A stretch of 64,000 nucleotides of DNA from Bacteroidaceae bacterium (GCA_017615125.1 JAGAAS010000029.1:1-64000); one strand, 5' to 3'; positions 1 through 9,234 are shown, numbered from the stretch's first letter. Made by a program: numbers and translations. The notes: generated by a model from the sequence alone, not told the origin.

Positions 1-74
1 AAGCAGGGGCCTTGTATTTTGGAAAAAAAGAACGGGCAGAAACGCTCATTTCATTATTCTCCTCTTGATGCAAA

Positions 75-114
75 AGGCAAAAGAATGGTCCAAAGTAACT
101 CAATTCTTTTGCCT
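75..114. terminator. Inverted repeat, possible terminator
   Basis: Perfect 12-bp arms AGGCAAAAGAAT (75-86) and ATTCTTTTGCCT (103-114) around a 16-nt loop. It lies downstream of asnS, beyond the 22-bp array. There is no clean T-tract on either strand, so termination is only a guess. Nothing else was recognised in positions 1-140. Confidence 0.4.
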
Positions 115-140
115 CGCTAAATGTTTCTTTCTCGACAGGG

Positions 141-206
141 GTTGCTCAACGCGTTGGGTAAGGTTGCTCAACGCGTTGGGTAAGGTTGCTCAACGCGTTG
201 AGCAAC
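141..206. repeat. Three tandem 22-bp near-palindromes
   Basis: Units at 141-162, 163-184 and 185-206. The first two are identical to each other. Each unit holds the palindromic core CAACGCGTTG, and the third unit is a perfect 22-bp palindrome (half site GTTGCTCAACG). The array is bounded by GGGG on the left and CCCC on the right. It starts 21 bp past the asnS stop codon, so it may end up in the 3' end of that mRNA as a stem-loop, or be a protein-binding array. An unrelated array with the same 22-bp pitch lies at 41410-41473. Confidence 0.85.
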
Positions 207-227
207 CCCCATAGTCAAAGAAAAAAA

Positions 228-1631
228 TCAGAATGCCGCATTATTGGGTGTGCGGGGGAACGGGATGACGTCGCGAATGTTCTGCATACCTGTCACGAAC
301 AGGAGCAGACGTTCGAATCCGAGCCCGAATCCGGCATGTGGACAAGTACCGTAACGACGCGTGTCAAGATACCACCAGAGTTCCTTTGTCGACATCTGCA
401 GCTCGTCGATGCGCGCCATCAGCTTGTCGTAGCTCTCTTCGCGCACGGAGCCTCCGATGATCTCGCCTATCTGGGGGAAGAGGACGTCGGTTCCCTGCAC
501 CGTCTTGCCGTCAGGATTCTGCTTCATATAGAAAGCCTTGATGTCCTTCGGATAGTCAATCATGATGACAGGCTTCTTGAAGTGCTCCTCCACGAGGTAG
601 CGCTCGTGCTCGGAGGCAAGGTCGGCGCCCCAGTAAACGGGGAATTCAAACTTATGCCCGTTGCGTACGGCTTCCTCGAGAATGCGCACGCCTTCGGTGT
701 AAGGCAGGCGAACGAAATCGGTTGAGATGACACCCTGCAGGCGCTCGATGAGTCCCGGATCCACCATCTTGTTGAGGAAGGCGAGGTCGTCGGCACAATT
801 GTCGAGAGCCCATTTCACGCAATACTTGATAAACTCTTCCTCAAGAGCTGTCAACTCGTCGAGATCGGCAAAGGCCACTTCGGGTTCCACCATCCAGAAC
901 TCAGCCAGATGGCGGGGCGTGTTGCTATTCTCAGCACGGAACGTGGGTCCGAAGGTGTAGATAGCTCCGAGAGCAGTTGCTGCTAGCTCGCCCTCAAGCT
1001 GTCCCGACACCGTCAGGCTCGTCTGCTTGCCGAAGAAGTCGCCCGAATAGTCGATGAAGCCGTCTTCCTTCTTCTTCAGGTCGTAAAGATTCATCGTCGT
1101 TACCTGAAACATCTGCCCGGCGCCTTCGCAGTCGCTGGCGGTGATAAGGGGCGTATGGAAGTAATAGAACCCTTTCTGGTGGAAGAATGTATGGATGGCT
1201 ATCGCCATATTGTGACGTATGCGCAAGACGGCACCAAACGTGTTGGTACGCGGGCGCAGATGGGCGATATCCCGCAGGAACTCCATCGAGTGCCCTTTCT
1301 TCTGCAAAGGATAGGTATTGTCGCACAATCCGAGTATCTCTATCTCGGTTGCCTGCACCTCAGCAGCCTGTCCTGAGCCCATCGACTCGACAAGGAGTCC
1401 GTTGACGCTGAGACAAGCGCCCGTCGTGATGTCTTTCAGAAGATCCTCGCTGAAATTAGCCAGGTCGACAACAATCTGAAGGTTGTTGATCGTGCTTCCA
1501 TCGTTGAGCGCGATGAAATTCACATTCTTGTTCCCACGACGTGTTCTCACCCATCCTTTAGCGTTAACTATCGTGCCGAAGGCAGGAGTCTTCAGCAAGT
1601 CAACGATACGTGTTCTCTTGATTTTTTCCAT
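228..1631 (-). CDS. asnS: Asparaginyl-tRNA synthetase
   Basis: Charges tRNA-Asn with asparagine in the cytoplasm. The 467-residue protein is the normal bacterial length. An N-terminal OB-fold anticodon-binding domain (about residues 10-105, starting near RTRIVDLL) is followed by a class II catalytic core. Motif 2 is visible as [19 protein letters not shown] (near residue 235) and motif 3 as [15 protein letters not shown] near the C-terminus. The arginine of motif 3 and the FRAE of motif 2 are intact. It follows rluB by 31 bp on the same strand, so purB-rluB-asnS is probably one transcript. Confidence 0.97.
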   Translation of the reverse strand: MEKIKRTRIVDLLKTPAFGTIVNAKGWVRTRRGNKNVNFIALNDGSTINNLQIVVDLANFSEDLLKDITTGACLSVNGLLVESMGSGQAAEVQATEIEILGLCDNTYPLQKKGHSMEFLRDIAHLRPRTNTFGAVLRIRHNMAIAIHTFFHQKGFYYFHTPLITASDCEGAGQMFQVTTMNLYDLKKKEDGFIDYSGDFFGKQTSLTVSGQLEGELAATALGAIYTFGPTFRAENSNTPRHLAEFWMVEPEVAFADLDELTALEEEFIKYCVKWALDNCADDLAFLNKMVDPGLIERLQGVISTDFVRLPYTEGVRILEEAVRNGHKFEFPVYWGADLASEHERYLVEEHFKKPVIMIDYPKDIKAFYMKQNPDGKTVQGTDVLFPQIGEIIGGSVREESYDKLMARIDELQMSTKELWWYLDTRRYGTCPHAGFGLGFERLLLFVTGMQNIRDVIPFPRTPNNAAF

Positions 1632-1662
1632 TCTGAGATATGTTCATTAACGTTGGATAATC

Positions 1663-3066
1663 TTATTCGTAAGCACCCATGCGCAGCATGTTGACTTCCT
1701 TCTCGGTAAGGAAACGCCAGTCGCCGCGACGCAGGTTCTTCTTCGTCAATCCTGCAAACTGGGTACGGTCGAGACGAACTACGTGATAGCCGATAGCCTC
1801 GAACATGCGGCGTACGATACGATTGCGTCCCGAATGAATCTCCAGGCCCACCTGCGTATGATCCGTATCGGTAGCTGTGAAGTTCAGAGCGTCGACATGA
1901 ATCTCGCCATCCTCCAGTTCAATTCCGGTAAGAAGCTTGTTGAAGTCTTCCGAAGTCAGAGGTTTGTCAAGACGAACGTGATAGACCTTCTTTTTGCGGA
2001 AACTGGGATGTGTAAGCTTTGATGCCAACTCACCGTCGTTGGTGAAAAGAAGTACGCCCGTAGTATTTCTGTCGAGCCTTCCCACAGGATAGATGCGCTC
2101 TTTGCAAGCACCTTTGACAAGTTCCATTACCGTCTTACGATCCTGAGGATCTTCAACAGTTGTGACATAATCCTTGGGTTTGTTAAGAAGAAGGTATATC
2201 TTACGCTCAATGCTTACCAGCTGATCGTGGAAACGAACCTCGTCGCTGCGCTTTACTTTGGTTCCCAATTCGGTAACCACTTGCCCGTTGACGGATACAA
2301 CGCCAGCAAGAATGAATTCATCAGCCTCACGACGCGAGCAAATACCAGCATTAGCCAAGTACTTGTTCAGACGAAGCGACTCATTGGGATCTGTCAGCTC
2401 TTCACGATAGAGAATTTGCTTTTTCTTGTTATACTTTTCGCTGAATCCCTTTTTCGGAGCCCTTCCGTAGGGAGCTCTCTGACGATAACCGCCTTCCGAA
2501 TAAGGACGTTGAGGACGATTCCGTCCTTCTCCCTGATAGGGACGATGATACTGAGGACGATAATTGTCGCCTGCCTGCTCATCCCAAGCATTTCCTTGCT
2601 CGTAACGAGGCTGGTAGGGACGACGGGGACGACTTTCCTGAGAATCATAGCTGTTATAGCGAGGACGATATGGGCGAGCCTGCTCTCCCTGCTGATCATC
2701 ACGAGCATAACGAGGGCGATAGCTACGCTGATCCTCGGGTTGGCCTTCGTAATCGCTGTAGCGAGGACGATACCCTTGCTCGTTCATCTGTTCATTATAT
2801 CGGGGCTGATAAGGACGATAGGGACGTTCATACGAGCGCTGCTCTCCTTGCGCTTCTTCGTCTCCCTGATTATAACGGGGCTGATAAGGACGAGGAGTAC
2901 GCTCAACGCGCTGATAACGGGGAGCATCACCTTCGCGAGTGAAGCGAGGGCGGGGTTGATGATTTCCGTTGGCAGGTCTAACAAAACGGGGTCTGCGTGC
3001 TGGTTTCTGTTCGTTTTCATTTGCTTCCGGCTCCAAAGGCTCGAAAGATTTCTCGTTTTCTTCCAT
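1663..3066 (-). CDS. rluB: 23S rRNA pseudouridine synthase B-type (RluB/RsuA family) with long Arg/Tyr-rich N-terminus
   Basis: Predicted to convert a uridine of 23S rRNA to pseudouridine. The C-terminal half is standard: an S4 RNA-binding domain (about residues 228-285, RLNKYLANAGICSRREADE) and the catalytic domain with the active-site Asp in GRLDRNTTGVLLFTNDG (near residue 330). The first 220 residues are low complexity, rich in R, Y, P, Q, E and G, with recurring RPYQPRY and YRPRY words. Extensions of this kind occur in Bacteroidetes homologues; here it is nearly half the protein. By composition it should be disordered and RNA-binding. Substrate position is inferred from the family. Confidence 0.92.
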   Translation of the reverse strand: MEENEKSFEPLEPEANENEQKPARRPRFVRPANGNHQPRPRFTREGDAPRYQRVERTPRPYQPRYNQGDEEAQGEQRSYERPYRPYQPRYNEQMNEQGYRPRYSDYEGQPEDQRSYRPRYARDDQQGEQARPYRPRYNSYDSQESRPRRPYQPRYEQGNAWDEQAGDNYRPQYHRPYQGEGRNRPQRPYSEGGYRQRAPYGRAPKKGFSEKYNKKKQILYREELTDPNESLRLNKYLANAGICSRREADEFILAGVVSVNGQVVTELGTKVKRSDEVRFHDQLVSIERKIYLLLNKPKDYVTTVEDPQDRKTVMELVKGACKERIYPVGRLDRNTTGVLLFTNDGELASKLTHPSFRKKKVYHVRLDKPLTSEDFNKLLTGIELEDGEIHVDALNFTATDTDHTQVGLEIHSGRNRIVRRMFEAIGYHVVRLDRTQFAGLTKKNLRRGDWRFLTEKEVNMLRMGAYE

Positions 3067-3164
3067 TTTCTGAATAGTTTAGTAATAAGTAATGATAAGG
3101 CCTCACGGCCGTTCTGTTTATGTTTCTTAAAACACAAGTTAATGGTTTCTTTGTCGTTTGGCCA

Positions 3165-4523
3165 TTACATGCCCGTATAGTTACGGGGAGTGATGGCTTT
3201 CAGTTCTTCTTTTACTTCTTGACTTACTTCTAGGTTATCAATAAAGGCATGTATCGACGCCTCAGTCACTGTACTATTTGTACGGGTAAGTGCTTTCAGC
3301 GTCTCGTAGGGATTAGGATATCCTTCTCGACGAAGGATTGTCTGAATAGCTTCTGCTACCACATTCCACTGATTATCCAAATCACGACGAATAGCAGGCT
3401 CGTTTAGCAACAGTTTGCGGAGTCCCTTCAAAGAACTCTGGAACGCAATCAGAATATGTCCGAAGGGAACACCAACATTGCGGAGAACGGTAGAATCCGT
3501 CAGATCTCGCTGCAGACGACTGACGGGAAGTTTCGATGCAAGATGTTCCAGAATGGCATTGGCTACTCCGAGGTTTCCTTCTGCATTCTCAAAGTCAATG
3601 GGGTTCACCTTATGGGGCATAGCACTCGAGCCTACCTCGCCGGCCTTGATTTGCTGCTTGAAGTACTCCATAGAGATGTACTGCCAGAAGTCCCGGTTCA
3701 TGTCTATGAGGATAGTGTTGATACGCTTCATTGCATCAAAGATGGCTCCCAGAAAGTCGTAGTTGGAAATCTGAGTCGTATACTGCTCACGTACAAGCCC
3801 CAGTTTCTTGCTTACGAACATATCACCAAAAGATTTCCAGTCAACATCGGGAAACGCCACATGATGAGCGTTATAGTTTCCCGTAGCACCGCCGAACTTT
3901 GCCGTAATAGGAGTTGCTTTCAGCACCGCCATCTGCTGCTCAATACGGTAGGCAAACACCTTTATCTCCTTGCCGAGCCGCGTAGGAGAAGCAGGCTGTC
4001 CGTGCGTCTTGGCGAGCATCGGGATATCTTTCCATTCCTCAGCATAAGAGTTAAGCTGCTCTATCACCTCCGCCAACATGGGAAAATAGACCTCATCAAG
4101 CGCTTCGCGAAGAGAAAGGGGAACTGACGTATTGTTGATATCCTGAGAGGTAAGGCCGAAATGAATAAATTCCTTCAACTTTTTCAGTGAAGGATACGTA
4201 TCCGTCAACGCGTCGAACTTCTCCTTTATAAAGTACTCCACAGCCTTCACGTCGTGATTGGTAACCTGCTCTATCTCCTTCACGCGCGAAGCATCTTCCA
4301 AGGAAAAGCTACGCCAGATATCCTGCAGCACATCTGCCGGAACAGGAGCCTTCACCCACGCTTCAGGGCGCACCACATCCATCAGCGCAAGGAAATACTC
4401 CACTTCCACACGTACACGATAGCGGATTAAAGCAAACTCCGAGAAATAGTTGCTCAACCTCTCGGTTTTGCTCCTATATCTACCATCTATCGGCGAAACA
4501 GCTGTCAGTTTATTTAACTCCAT
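3165..4523 (-). CDS. purB: Adenylosuccinate lyase
   Basis: Catalyses two steps of purine synthesis: cleavage of SAICAR to AICAR and of adenylosuccinate to AMP, releasing fumarate. The family signature SSAMPHKVNPIDFEN is present near residue 300, and the N-terminus MELNKLTAVSPIDGRYRSKT is typical. I take the start at 4523 (452 aa) and not the upstream in-frame ATG at 4562: a promoter -7 box lies at 4560-4567, and the extra 13 residues do not look like the family. First gene of a likely purB-rluB-asnS transcript; 98 bp separate it from rluB. Confidence 0.96.
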   Translation of the reverse strand: MELNKLTAVSPIDGRYRSKTERLSNYFSEFALIRYRVRVEVEYFLALMDVVRPEAWVKAPVPADVLQDIWRSFSLEDASRVKEIEQVTNHDVKAVEYFIKEKFDALTDTYPSLKKLKEFIHFGLTSQDINNTSVPLSLREALDEVYFPMLAEVIEQLNSYAEEWKDIPMLAKTHGQPASPTRLGKEIKVFAYRIEQQMAVLKATPITAKFGGATGNYNAHHVAFPDVDWKSFGDMFVSKKLGLVREQYTTQISNYDFLGAIFDAMKRINTILIDMNRDFWQYISMEYFKQQIKAGEVGSSAMPHKVNPIDFENAEGNLGVANAILEHLASKLPVSRLQRDLTDSTVLRNVGVPFGHILIAFQSSLKGLRKLLLNEPAIRRDLDNQWNVVAEAIQTILRREGYPNPYETLKALTRTNSTVTEASIHAFIDNLEVSQEVKEELKAITPRNYTGM

Positions 4524-4559
4524 AAATAGCGAAAAAGGCTCTTTTTGAATTTTAGGCCG

Positions 4560-4590
4560 CAAAGGTAATAGTTTCCAACTATTCTTCCAA
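4560..4590 (-). promoter_or_regulatory. Promoter for purB
   Basis: On the minus strand, TTGG (4590-4587), 19 bp, then TACCTTTG (4567-4560), matching the Bacteroidetes -33/-7 pattern TTTG-N19-21-TAnnTTTG. Transcription would start about 30 bp before the purB ATG at 4523, which supports that start. Confidence 0.7.
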
Positions 4591-4595
4591 GTTTT

Positions 4596-5885
4596 TTACT
4601 CGCAAATCTTCCATCCTGCCGAAGCTATCGTGTCTCCCTTCCACTCTGCCGAGCTATGAGAAAGGTTCACGAAGACAGAAACCGTGTCTGTCTCGTAAAA
4701 ACGACGGAAAGCGAAACAACTGTCTTCGGTGCTCAGCAACTCGTAGGATGCAGCAGGTGTCAGAGCAGGATGTTTGTGACGCAACGTAGTCAATGACCGA
4801 TACAACTCTGTGTACTCATTCGGAGTCCAGTCGGGAACGGTATCTTTCTCAAAGAAAAGGAAGCAATGATCAAAGCCTACCTCCTGTCCCGTATAGATCA
4901 GCGGCTGAGAATGAGGCAAAGTGAACGTCAGAACAGCCATCGCGCGGGCAAAGTCTCCCATACGCGTCATTTCCGTACCGCTCCACGAATTCTCGTCATG
5001 ATTGCTGGTGAACATCAGGCGCATCGAGCCCACTTGTGAGGAGATACTCTTCTTGGGATGCTTCACAACCTGATATGCGGCATCGTCTTTCTTCAGATAG
5101 TCAGCTATGTCCTTTGCTGCTTTCTTTCCTTGGGCTATATCGTTGAGCATATGATGAAGTTCCCAAGCATACGTAGCATCGAATGCTTTCTGGAGATCCG
5201 GGCGCTCGCCTTCAGCGAGGTAATACGTTCCAGGAAATTCCTTGCGGAAACGGTCAAACGTGGGTTTCCAGAACGAGACAGGTATTTGGTGTGCTACATC
5301 ACACCTGAAACCGTCCACGCCGCGAAGCAGCCAGAAGCGCATCGTATCTTCCATAGCCGCACGCATCTTCTTCGGAGCTTTCTCCCAGTCGAGAGGAGCA
5401 ATATCCGTCCAGTCGTACTGGACGACAGGCTTTCCTACGCTATCGAGCAGGAACCATTCATTCAGATGCTCATCTATCCACTCCGAATCGGGCGAAGTAT
5501 GATTGGCTACCCAGTCGAGAATAACCTTCAGGCCCAGTTCATGCGCCTTTGCCACAAAATGGTCGAAGTCCTCCAACGTGCCGTACTCCGGATTGACAGC
5601 CTTATAGTCACGCGGAGCATAATAACTTCCAAGCGTACCCTTGCGTCCCTCCACACCTATCGGATGAATAGGCATGAGCCAGACGATATCCACGCCCAGT
5701 TCCTTCAGACGAGGCAACTGGGCTTCGGCAGCAGCAAACGTACCCTCGGGAGTATATTGCCGCACATTCATTTCATAAACTACCCCGCAGTTCGGGTCAA
5801 GAGGATTGGCAACTTGCTTCTTGTCGTTGGTGCATGCAACAGCAAGGAATGCAAGACACAGAAGGAGAAATAAGTTTCTTTTCAT
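4596..5885 (-). CDS. GH13 alpha-amylase-family lipoprotein
   Basis: Predicted alpha-glucan hydrolase. A lipoprotein signal peptide (residues 1-18, lipobox AVAC) places it in the periplasm or at the outer membrane. The GH13 barrel is complete: nucleophile Asp in GFRCDVAHQIP (near residue 196), acid/base Glu in YLAEGERPD (near 222), transition-state Asp in SNHDENSWSG (near 295). At 429 aa it is short for the family and lacks the inserted starch-binding domain of its neighbour SusG, so it may act on maltooligosaccharides. It is the last gene of the starch locus, 13 bp after the GH53 gene. Exact substrate not determined. Confidence 0.88.
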   Translation of the reverse strand: MKRNLFLLLCLAFLAVACTNDKKQVANPLDPNCGVVYEMNVRQYTPEGTFAAAEAQLPRLKELGVDIVWLMPIHPIGVEGRKGTLGSYYAPRDYKAVNPEYGTLEDFDHFVAKAHELGLKVILDWVANHTSPDSEWIDEHLNEWFLLDSVGKPVVQYDWTDIAPLDWEKAPKKMRAAMEDTMRFWLLRGVDGFRCDVAHQIPVSFWKPTFDRFRKEFPGTYYLAEGERPDLQKAFDATYAWELHHMLNDIAQGKKAAKDIADYLKKDDAAYQVVKHPKKSISSQVGSMRLMFTSNHDENSWSGTEMTRMGDFARAMAVLTFTLPHSQPLIYTGQEVGFDHCFLFFEKDTVPDWTPNEYTELYRSLTTLRHKHPALTPAASYELLSTEDSCFAFRRFYETDTVSVFVNLSHSSAEWKGDTIASAGWKICE

Positions 5886-5898
5886 CGTATGCTATGTT

Positions 5899-6963
5899 TT
5901 AATTCTTAAAAGGATCGAGGGCTGACGTAGGACAACCGTTGCTGAAAGCACCGTAGGCATAGCCGTTTCTGCCCGGCTCGCTTTCGGGTTCCCACAGGAA
6001 GATACCTCCAAAGAAATCAAGCGAAGAGGTATTATCGATGACATATTGGAGTGCATCCTTCGCTTTTTCCGGCTCGCTGACGGGCATTCCGAACTCCGTC
6101 AGCAGGACAGGTTTCCCGTAAAGCGCCTTGAAACTCTTTACCTGCGAAACAAACTGCTGCGCTTTGGTCGTCCAGTCGGGATACCCGCCTGCAGCATTGT
6201 CCCAATAGGAAGGATAAAGGGAGAAACCGGCTACATCGTACGCTACGTTGTTGGCTTTCATCAAGTTGAAGAACCATTGAACCGTAGCGCTCTTCCATCC
6301 ATTGTCAATATGTAGCACTACAAGCGCTTCGGGATAGACACTCTTGACGGCATCGTAGCCTGCCTTGAAGTAACGTCCGAAGTTGCTGATACTCTGCCCG
6401 GCAACACGTCCCGACTCCCACAGCATCCCGTTCGTCACTTCGTTGCCGACCTGCACCCAAGTTACATCTATTCCATTGTTTTTCAGCAGCTGAAGCGTTT
6501 CTTTCGTATGATTGGCTAACGCTTCAGCCATTTCTGCGGGCGACATATCCTTCCAAGCCGAAGGAACGGTTTGCTTTCCCGGATCGGCCCATGTGTCGCT
6601 GTAATGGAAGTCAATCATTATCTTCATTCCCAGCGTCTTTGCCCGCAGGGCTTTGATGAGGACATCCTTCTTGCTGTTGTAAGAAGACGTCGGATTTACC
6701 CACACGCGGTAGCGTACAGCGTTGAATCCCAGTTCTTTCAGCAGAGCCGTGCATTCTTTTTCCTCTCCTGCCCTGTTGTAGAACTTATAGCCCTTTGCCT
6801 CCATCTCCGTCACCCAGCTGATATCCGCTCCTTTGGCGAAAAACGCTTCGGGTGTTGGCTCGGGATCAGGAGTGGGCGTCGGATTATCAGGAGTCACGCA
6901 AGCCCATATCCATAAGATTATCGGAAGGAGCAAGGCGGCATTGAGGATTGTTTTTCTACGCAT
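5899..6963 (-). CDS. GH53 endo-beta-1,4-galactanase lipoprotein
   Basis: Predicted to cut beta-1,4-galactan, as found in type I arabinogalactan and pectin side chains. Signal peptide with lipobox IWAC, then a Pro/Thr-rich tether (TPDNPTPTPDPEPTPEA), then the GH53 barrel beginning KGADISWVTEMEAKG. Acid/base Glu is in QVGNEVTNGMLW (near residue 170) and nucleophile Glu in LLTEFGMPVS (near 287). 354 aa is the usual length. The tether suggests surface display. Its location inside a starch locus, between two GH13 amylases, is unusual. It is separated from susG by 134 bp holding a module repeat. Confidence 0.92.
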   Translation of the reverse strand: MRRKTILNAALLLPIILWIWACVTPDNPTPTPDPEPTPEAFFAKGADISWVTEMEAKGYKFYNRAGEEKECTALLKELGFNAVRYRVWVNPTSSYNSKKDVLIKALRAKTLGMKIMIDFHYSDTWADPGKQTVPSAWKDMSPAEMAEALANHTKETLQLLKNNGIDVTWVQVGNEVTNGMLWESGRVAGQSISNFGRYFKAGYDAVKSVYPEALVVLHIDNGWKSATVQWFFNLMKANNVAYDVAGFSLYPSYWDNAAGGYPDWTTKAQQFVSQVKSFKALYGKPVLLTEFGMPVSEPEKAKDALQYVIDNTSSLDFFGGIFLWEPESEPGRNGYAYGAFSNGCPTSALDPFKN

Positions 6964-6968
6964 GAAAT

Positions 6969-7050
6969 TATGAAGAAAGAAAAAAGAATTATGAAGAAAG
7001 AATCTCGCCGTATGAAGAAAGAAAAAATCTTTTTCGAGAAGGAATAATTA
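6969..7050 (-). repeat. Interspersed module repeat, copy 1
   Basis: AT-rich stretch made of ATGAAGAAAGAA units, the conserved core TCTCGCCGT, and a TTCGAGAAGGAA unit. It lies between susG and the GH53 gene. Member of a family found at least nine times in this window; see the finding on the module repeats. Confidence 0.8.
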
Positions 7051-7097
7051 TAAATAGGAAAAGAAAAGCAATTTCTTGGTCAAACTATCGGTTTCAA

Positions 7098-9125
7098 CTA
7101 TTTCTGAAGGAATACGGCTGAGCCGTATCCGCCAAGATTCAGCTTGCCATCCCGGACGGATACTTCCCCGTTTGAGGCAATGATGTTGGAAAGATCTTCG
7201 CCCGAGAGCGATGCTGAGACGGATCCTCCGCAGAAGTTGTGGACGACAAGCACTTTCTGCCCATCATATTCCCGATACCAGGCAGACAGCATCGTATTGT
7301 TGAGTATCTGACGGGGAACAAACGAGCCTTTGGAAAGAGCCTTGTAGGTTGCGCGAAGATTGCCGAACGTGCGATAGACATTCAGCAGGGATGTTTCGTC
7401 GGCACTCTGCGCTTCCACAGACTTCAGCGTCTTGAGCATCCCCTTGTCAACCTTTCCTCCGAGCTTTCCGTCAGCAATACTCGAGACGGACGACGTCCAG
7501 AGCATCGGCGTGCGCACATATTCGTCTCCTCCGCTCTTTGTTCCGTAATAGCCAAGTTCTTCTCCTTGATAGACATACGGTTCTCCTCCTGCCGTAAGCA
7601 GGACAGCTGCTGCCAGCTTCTCCTTCGCAACATTCTTGCCAAAATCATTCCCTGCACGGTCCTCGTCGTGATTGGAGAGCTTGGTAGCTTCAATGAAGTC
7701 GGGACGGTACTTTGCATACAGCGTGCGGTAGCTCAGCAAGGTATTGGCGAACGTGTTTCCAACGCCTTGATTGATAGCATCTTTCAATCTCCACCAGAAA
7801 CTGAATTCAAAGTACGCAGGCAAAGCCGAATAGTAGTGTGCTACTTCCGATGCCTCCGAGAAGTGCTCGGCAACCATATAGATATCATCCGAATGCCCGC
7901 AGGCCTTGTACGTCTTGTTGCAACGATCGTAGAACTTCTTCAGGAATGTCGGGTTCTCTTCGCTATTGGCATTGTGGTAGATGTGCTTCACAGCATCGAG
8001 CCTGAAGCCGTCTACGCCCATGTTTATCCACTTGTCGGCAGCATCGGTAACAGCCAGGAAGGCGCCCGACTTCTCGCAAGTATCGGCTGCCCCGTAGTTC
8101 AAGTCGGCAAAGTAGGAAGTCCAGAAATGGGAATGATAGAATACACTTTCCATTCCCGGAAGCAGGATGTCTTGCGCATCGGTATTCGACAATTTAAGCG
8201 CCGTACCCCACGCCAGCTGATTCTTGCCCGAGGGAGCGCCCCACTTCGTACCTCCGTCCCAGCTGGTAGTGCTTGTCCGAACCAGCACGCCCCACGATGA
8301 AGCCAGCTCCAGCGAGAGGGTATAGGTGGAACCTCCGTTTGAATAGAACTGCTCCATCTTTCCGTCGCCATAATACAGGTATTTCCCCGAGTTCTGCGTG
8401 CCTGAGTTTGAGATGCTGTTCACTTTCTCTATCTTCAGCGTAGGAGAACTGCCCCACTCTAGCGTAAATTTGGCCTTCATCGTACCATTTCCTGAGCCGG
8501 CAACAGCAGAGAACCACTGCCCGCTATCGTATCCTGAGGCGCCTTCAGAAGAAATCATGGGGATTTTTCCAGCCTTGATGTCTGCCTGAGGATTCTTCGA
8601 CAGGATGTAGTAGTCGCGATATTCGCTGGTTTCTGACGAAATGGCGCTGAGGAACCAAGGATGATCCTTGCTCGTATGGTTGAGCACATAGTCAATATAT
8701 ACCTTTATCTTCTTTTCGTGGGCTTTCTTGATCAAGTTTTGAAAGTCGGCCATCGTCCCGTAGTCGGGATTGACATCAAAATAGTCAAGCACATCGTAGC
8801 CGTGATAAGAAGAAGCTGGATGAATAGGGCTGAGCCAGAGAGCATTCACACCCATCTGCTGCAGATAGTCCAACTTGGAGGTAATTCCGTTGAAGTCGCC
8901 TACGCCATCTCCGTCGCTGTCGCAGAAACTATACACCAGCAACTGGTAGGTGATGCCTGACGTACCGTTGTCGGCAACCAATTCGGTGGGTTCTTCTTTG
9001 CCTCCCTGATTATGGTTATTCGGATCATCTGGGCCTTTGTCATCGTGGCAGGAAACTAGCTGAAACGACAGAAAAGCCATCACGAAGAACTGGAGGCAGA
9101 AAGTAAGCAAACGACGTGTTTTCAT
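7098..9125 (-). CDS. susG: SusG-like outer-membrane alpha-amylase (GH13) with inserted CBM58-like domain
   Basis: Predicted cell-surface endo-amylase that cuts starch for import by SusCD. Signal peptide with lipobox LVSC followed by DDKGPDDPNNH, an acidic sequence of the kind that directs lipoproteins to the surface. GH13 residues: Asp in GFRLDAVKH (near 371), Glu in MVAEHFSEASEV (near 418), Asp in SNHDEDRAG (near 484). About 120 residues (roughly 205-330) interrupt domain B, in the place where Bacteroides SusG carries CBM58, and are rich in aromatic residues and Gly/Ser. 675 aa matches SusG. It has its own promoter at 9155-9187 and is followed by GH53 and GH13 genes. Confidence 0.93.
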   Translation of the reverse strand: MKTRRLLTFCLQFFVMAFLSFQLVSCHDDKGPDDPNNHNQGGKEEPTELVADNGTSGITYQLLVYSFCDSDGDGVGDFNGITSKLDYLQQMGVNALWLSPIHPASSYHGYDVLDYFDVNPDYGTMADFQNLIKKAHEKKIKVYIDYVLNHTSKDHPWFLSAISSETSEYRDYYILSKNPQADIKAGKIPMISSEGASGYDSGQWFSAVAGSGNGTMKAKFTLEWGSSPTLKIEKVNSISNSGTQNSGKYLYYGDGKMEQFYSNGGSTYTLSLELASSWGVLVRTSTTSWDGGTKWGAPSGKNQLAWGTALKLSNTDAQDILLPGMESVFYHSHFWTSYFADLNYGAADTCEKSGAFLAVTDAADKWINMGVDGFRLDAVKHIYHNANSEENPTFLKKFYDRCNKTYKACGHSDDIYMVAEHFSEASEVAHYYSALPAYFEFSFWWRLKDAINQGVGNTFANTLLSYRTLYAKYRPDFIEATKLSNHDEDRAGNDFGKNVAKEKLAAAVLLTAGGEPYVYQGEELGYYGTKSGGDEYVRTPMLWTSSVSSIADGKLGGKVDKGMLKTLKSVEAQSADETSLLNVYRTFGNLRATYKALSKGSFVPRQILNNTMLSAWYREYDGQKVLVVHNFCGGSVSASLSGEDLSNIIASNGEVSVRDGKLNLGGYGSAVFLQK

Positions 9126-9154
9126 TTTCTGTAAGTCTTATTAATTTATGTGCA

Positions 9155-9187
9155 CAAAGATAATAAAAAAAATAAGGATGACCCAAA
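9155..9187 (-). promoter_or_regulatory. Promoter for susG, overlapping the upstream terminator
   Basis: Minus strand TTTG (9187-9184), 21 bp, TATCTTTG (9162-9155). Predicted start is about 25 bp before the susG ATG. The -33 box falls in the loop of the terminator hairpin at 9171-9201. Confidence 0.65.
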
Positions 9188-9207
9188 AAGCCATCCTTAT
9201 TTTTTTC
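9171..9207 (-). terminator. Intrinsic terminator after the susE/F-like gene
   Basis: Stem AATAAGGATG (9171-9180) with CATCCTTATT (9192-9201), loop of 11 nt, followed on the minus strand by a run of T. A/T runs flank both sides, so it could work in both directions. It separates the susCDE-type transcript from susG. Confidence 0.85.
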
Positions 9208-9234
9208 ATATTTGACGTTGAAACGTCAATTGGT

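Noticed and set aside
141..206. Short CRISPR array
   Set aside because: Units are contiguous with no spacers and are palindromic; no cas genes nearby. The same applies to 41410-41473.
2227..3180. 317-aa open frame antisense to rluB
   Set aside because: It exists because the repeated Arg/Tyr/Pro codons of RluB leave the opposite strand open. No start context, no recognisable domain, and it runs over the whole low-complexity region.
7239..8300. 353-aa open frame antisense to susG
   Set aside because: Sense strand encodes the GH13 active site; no domain in the antisense frame.
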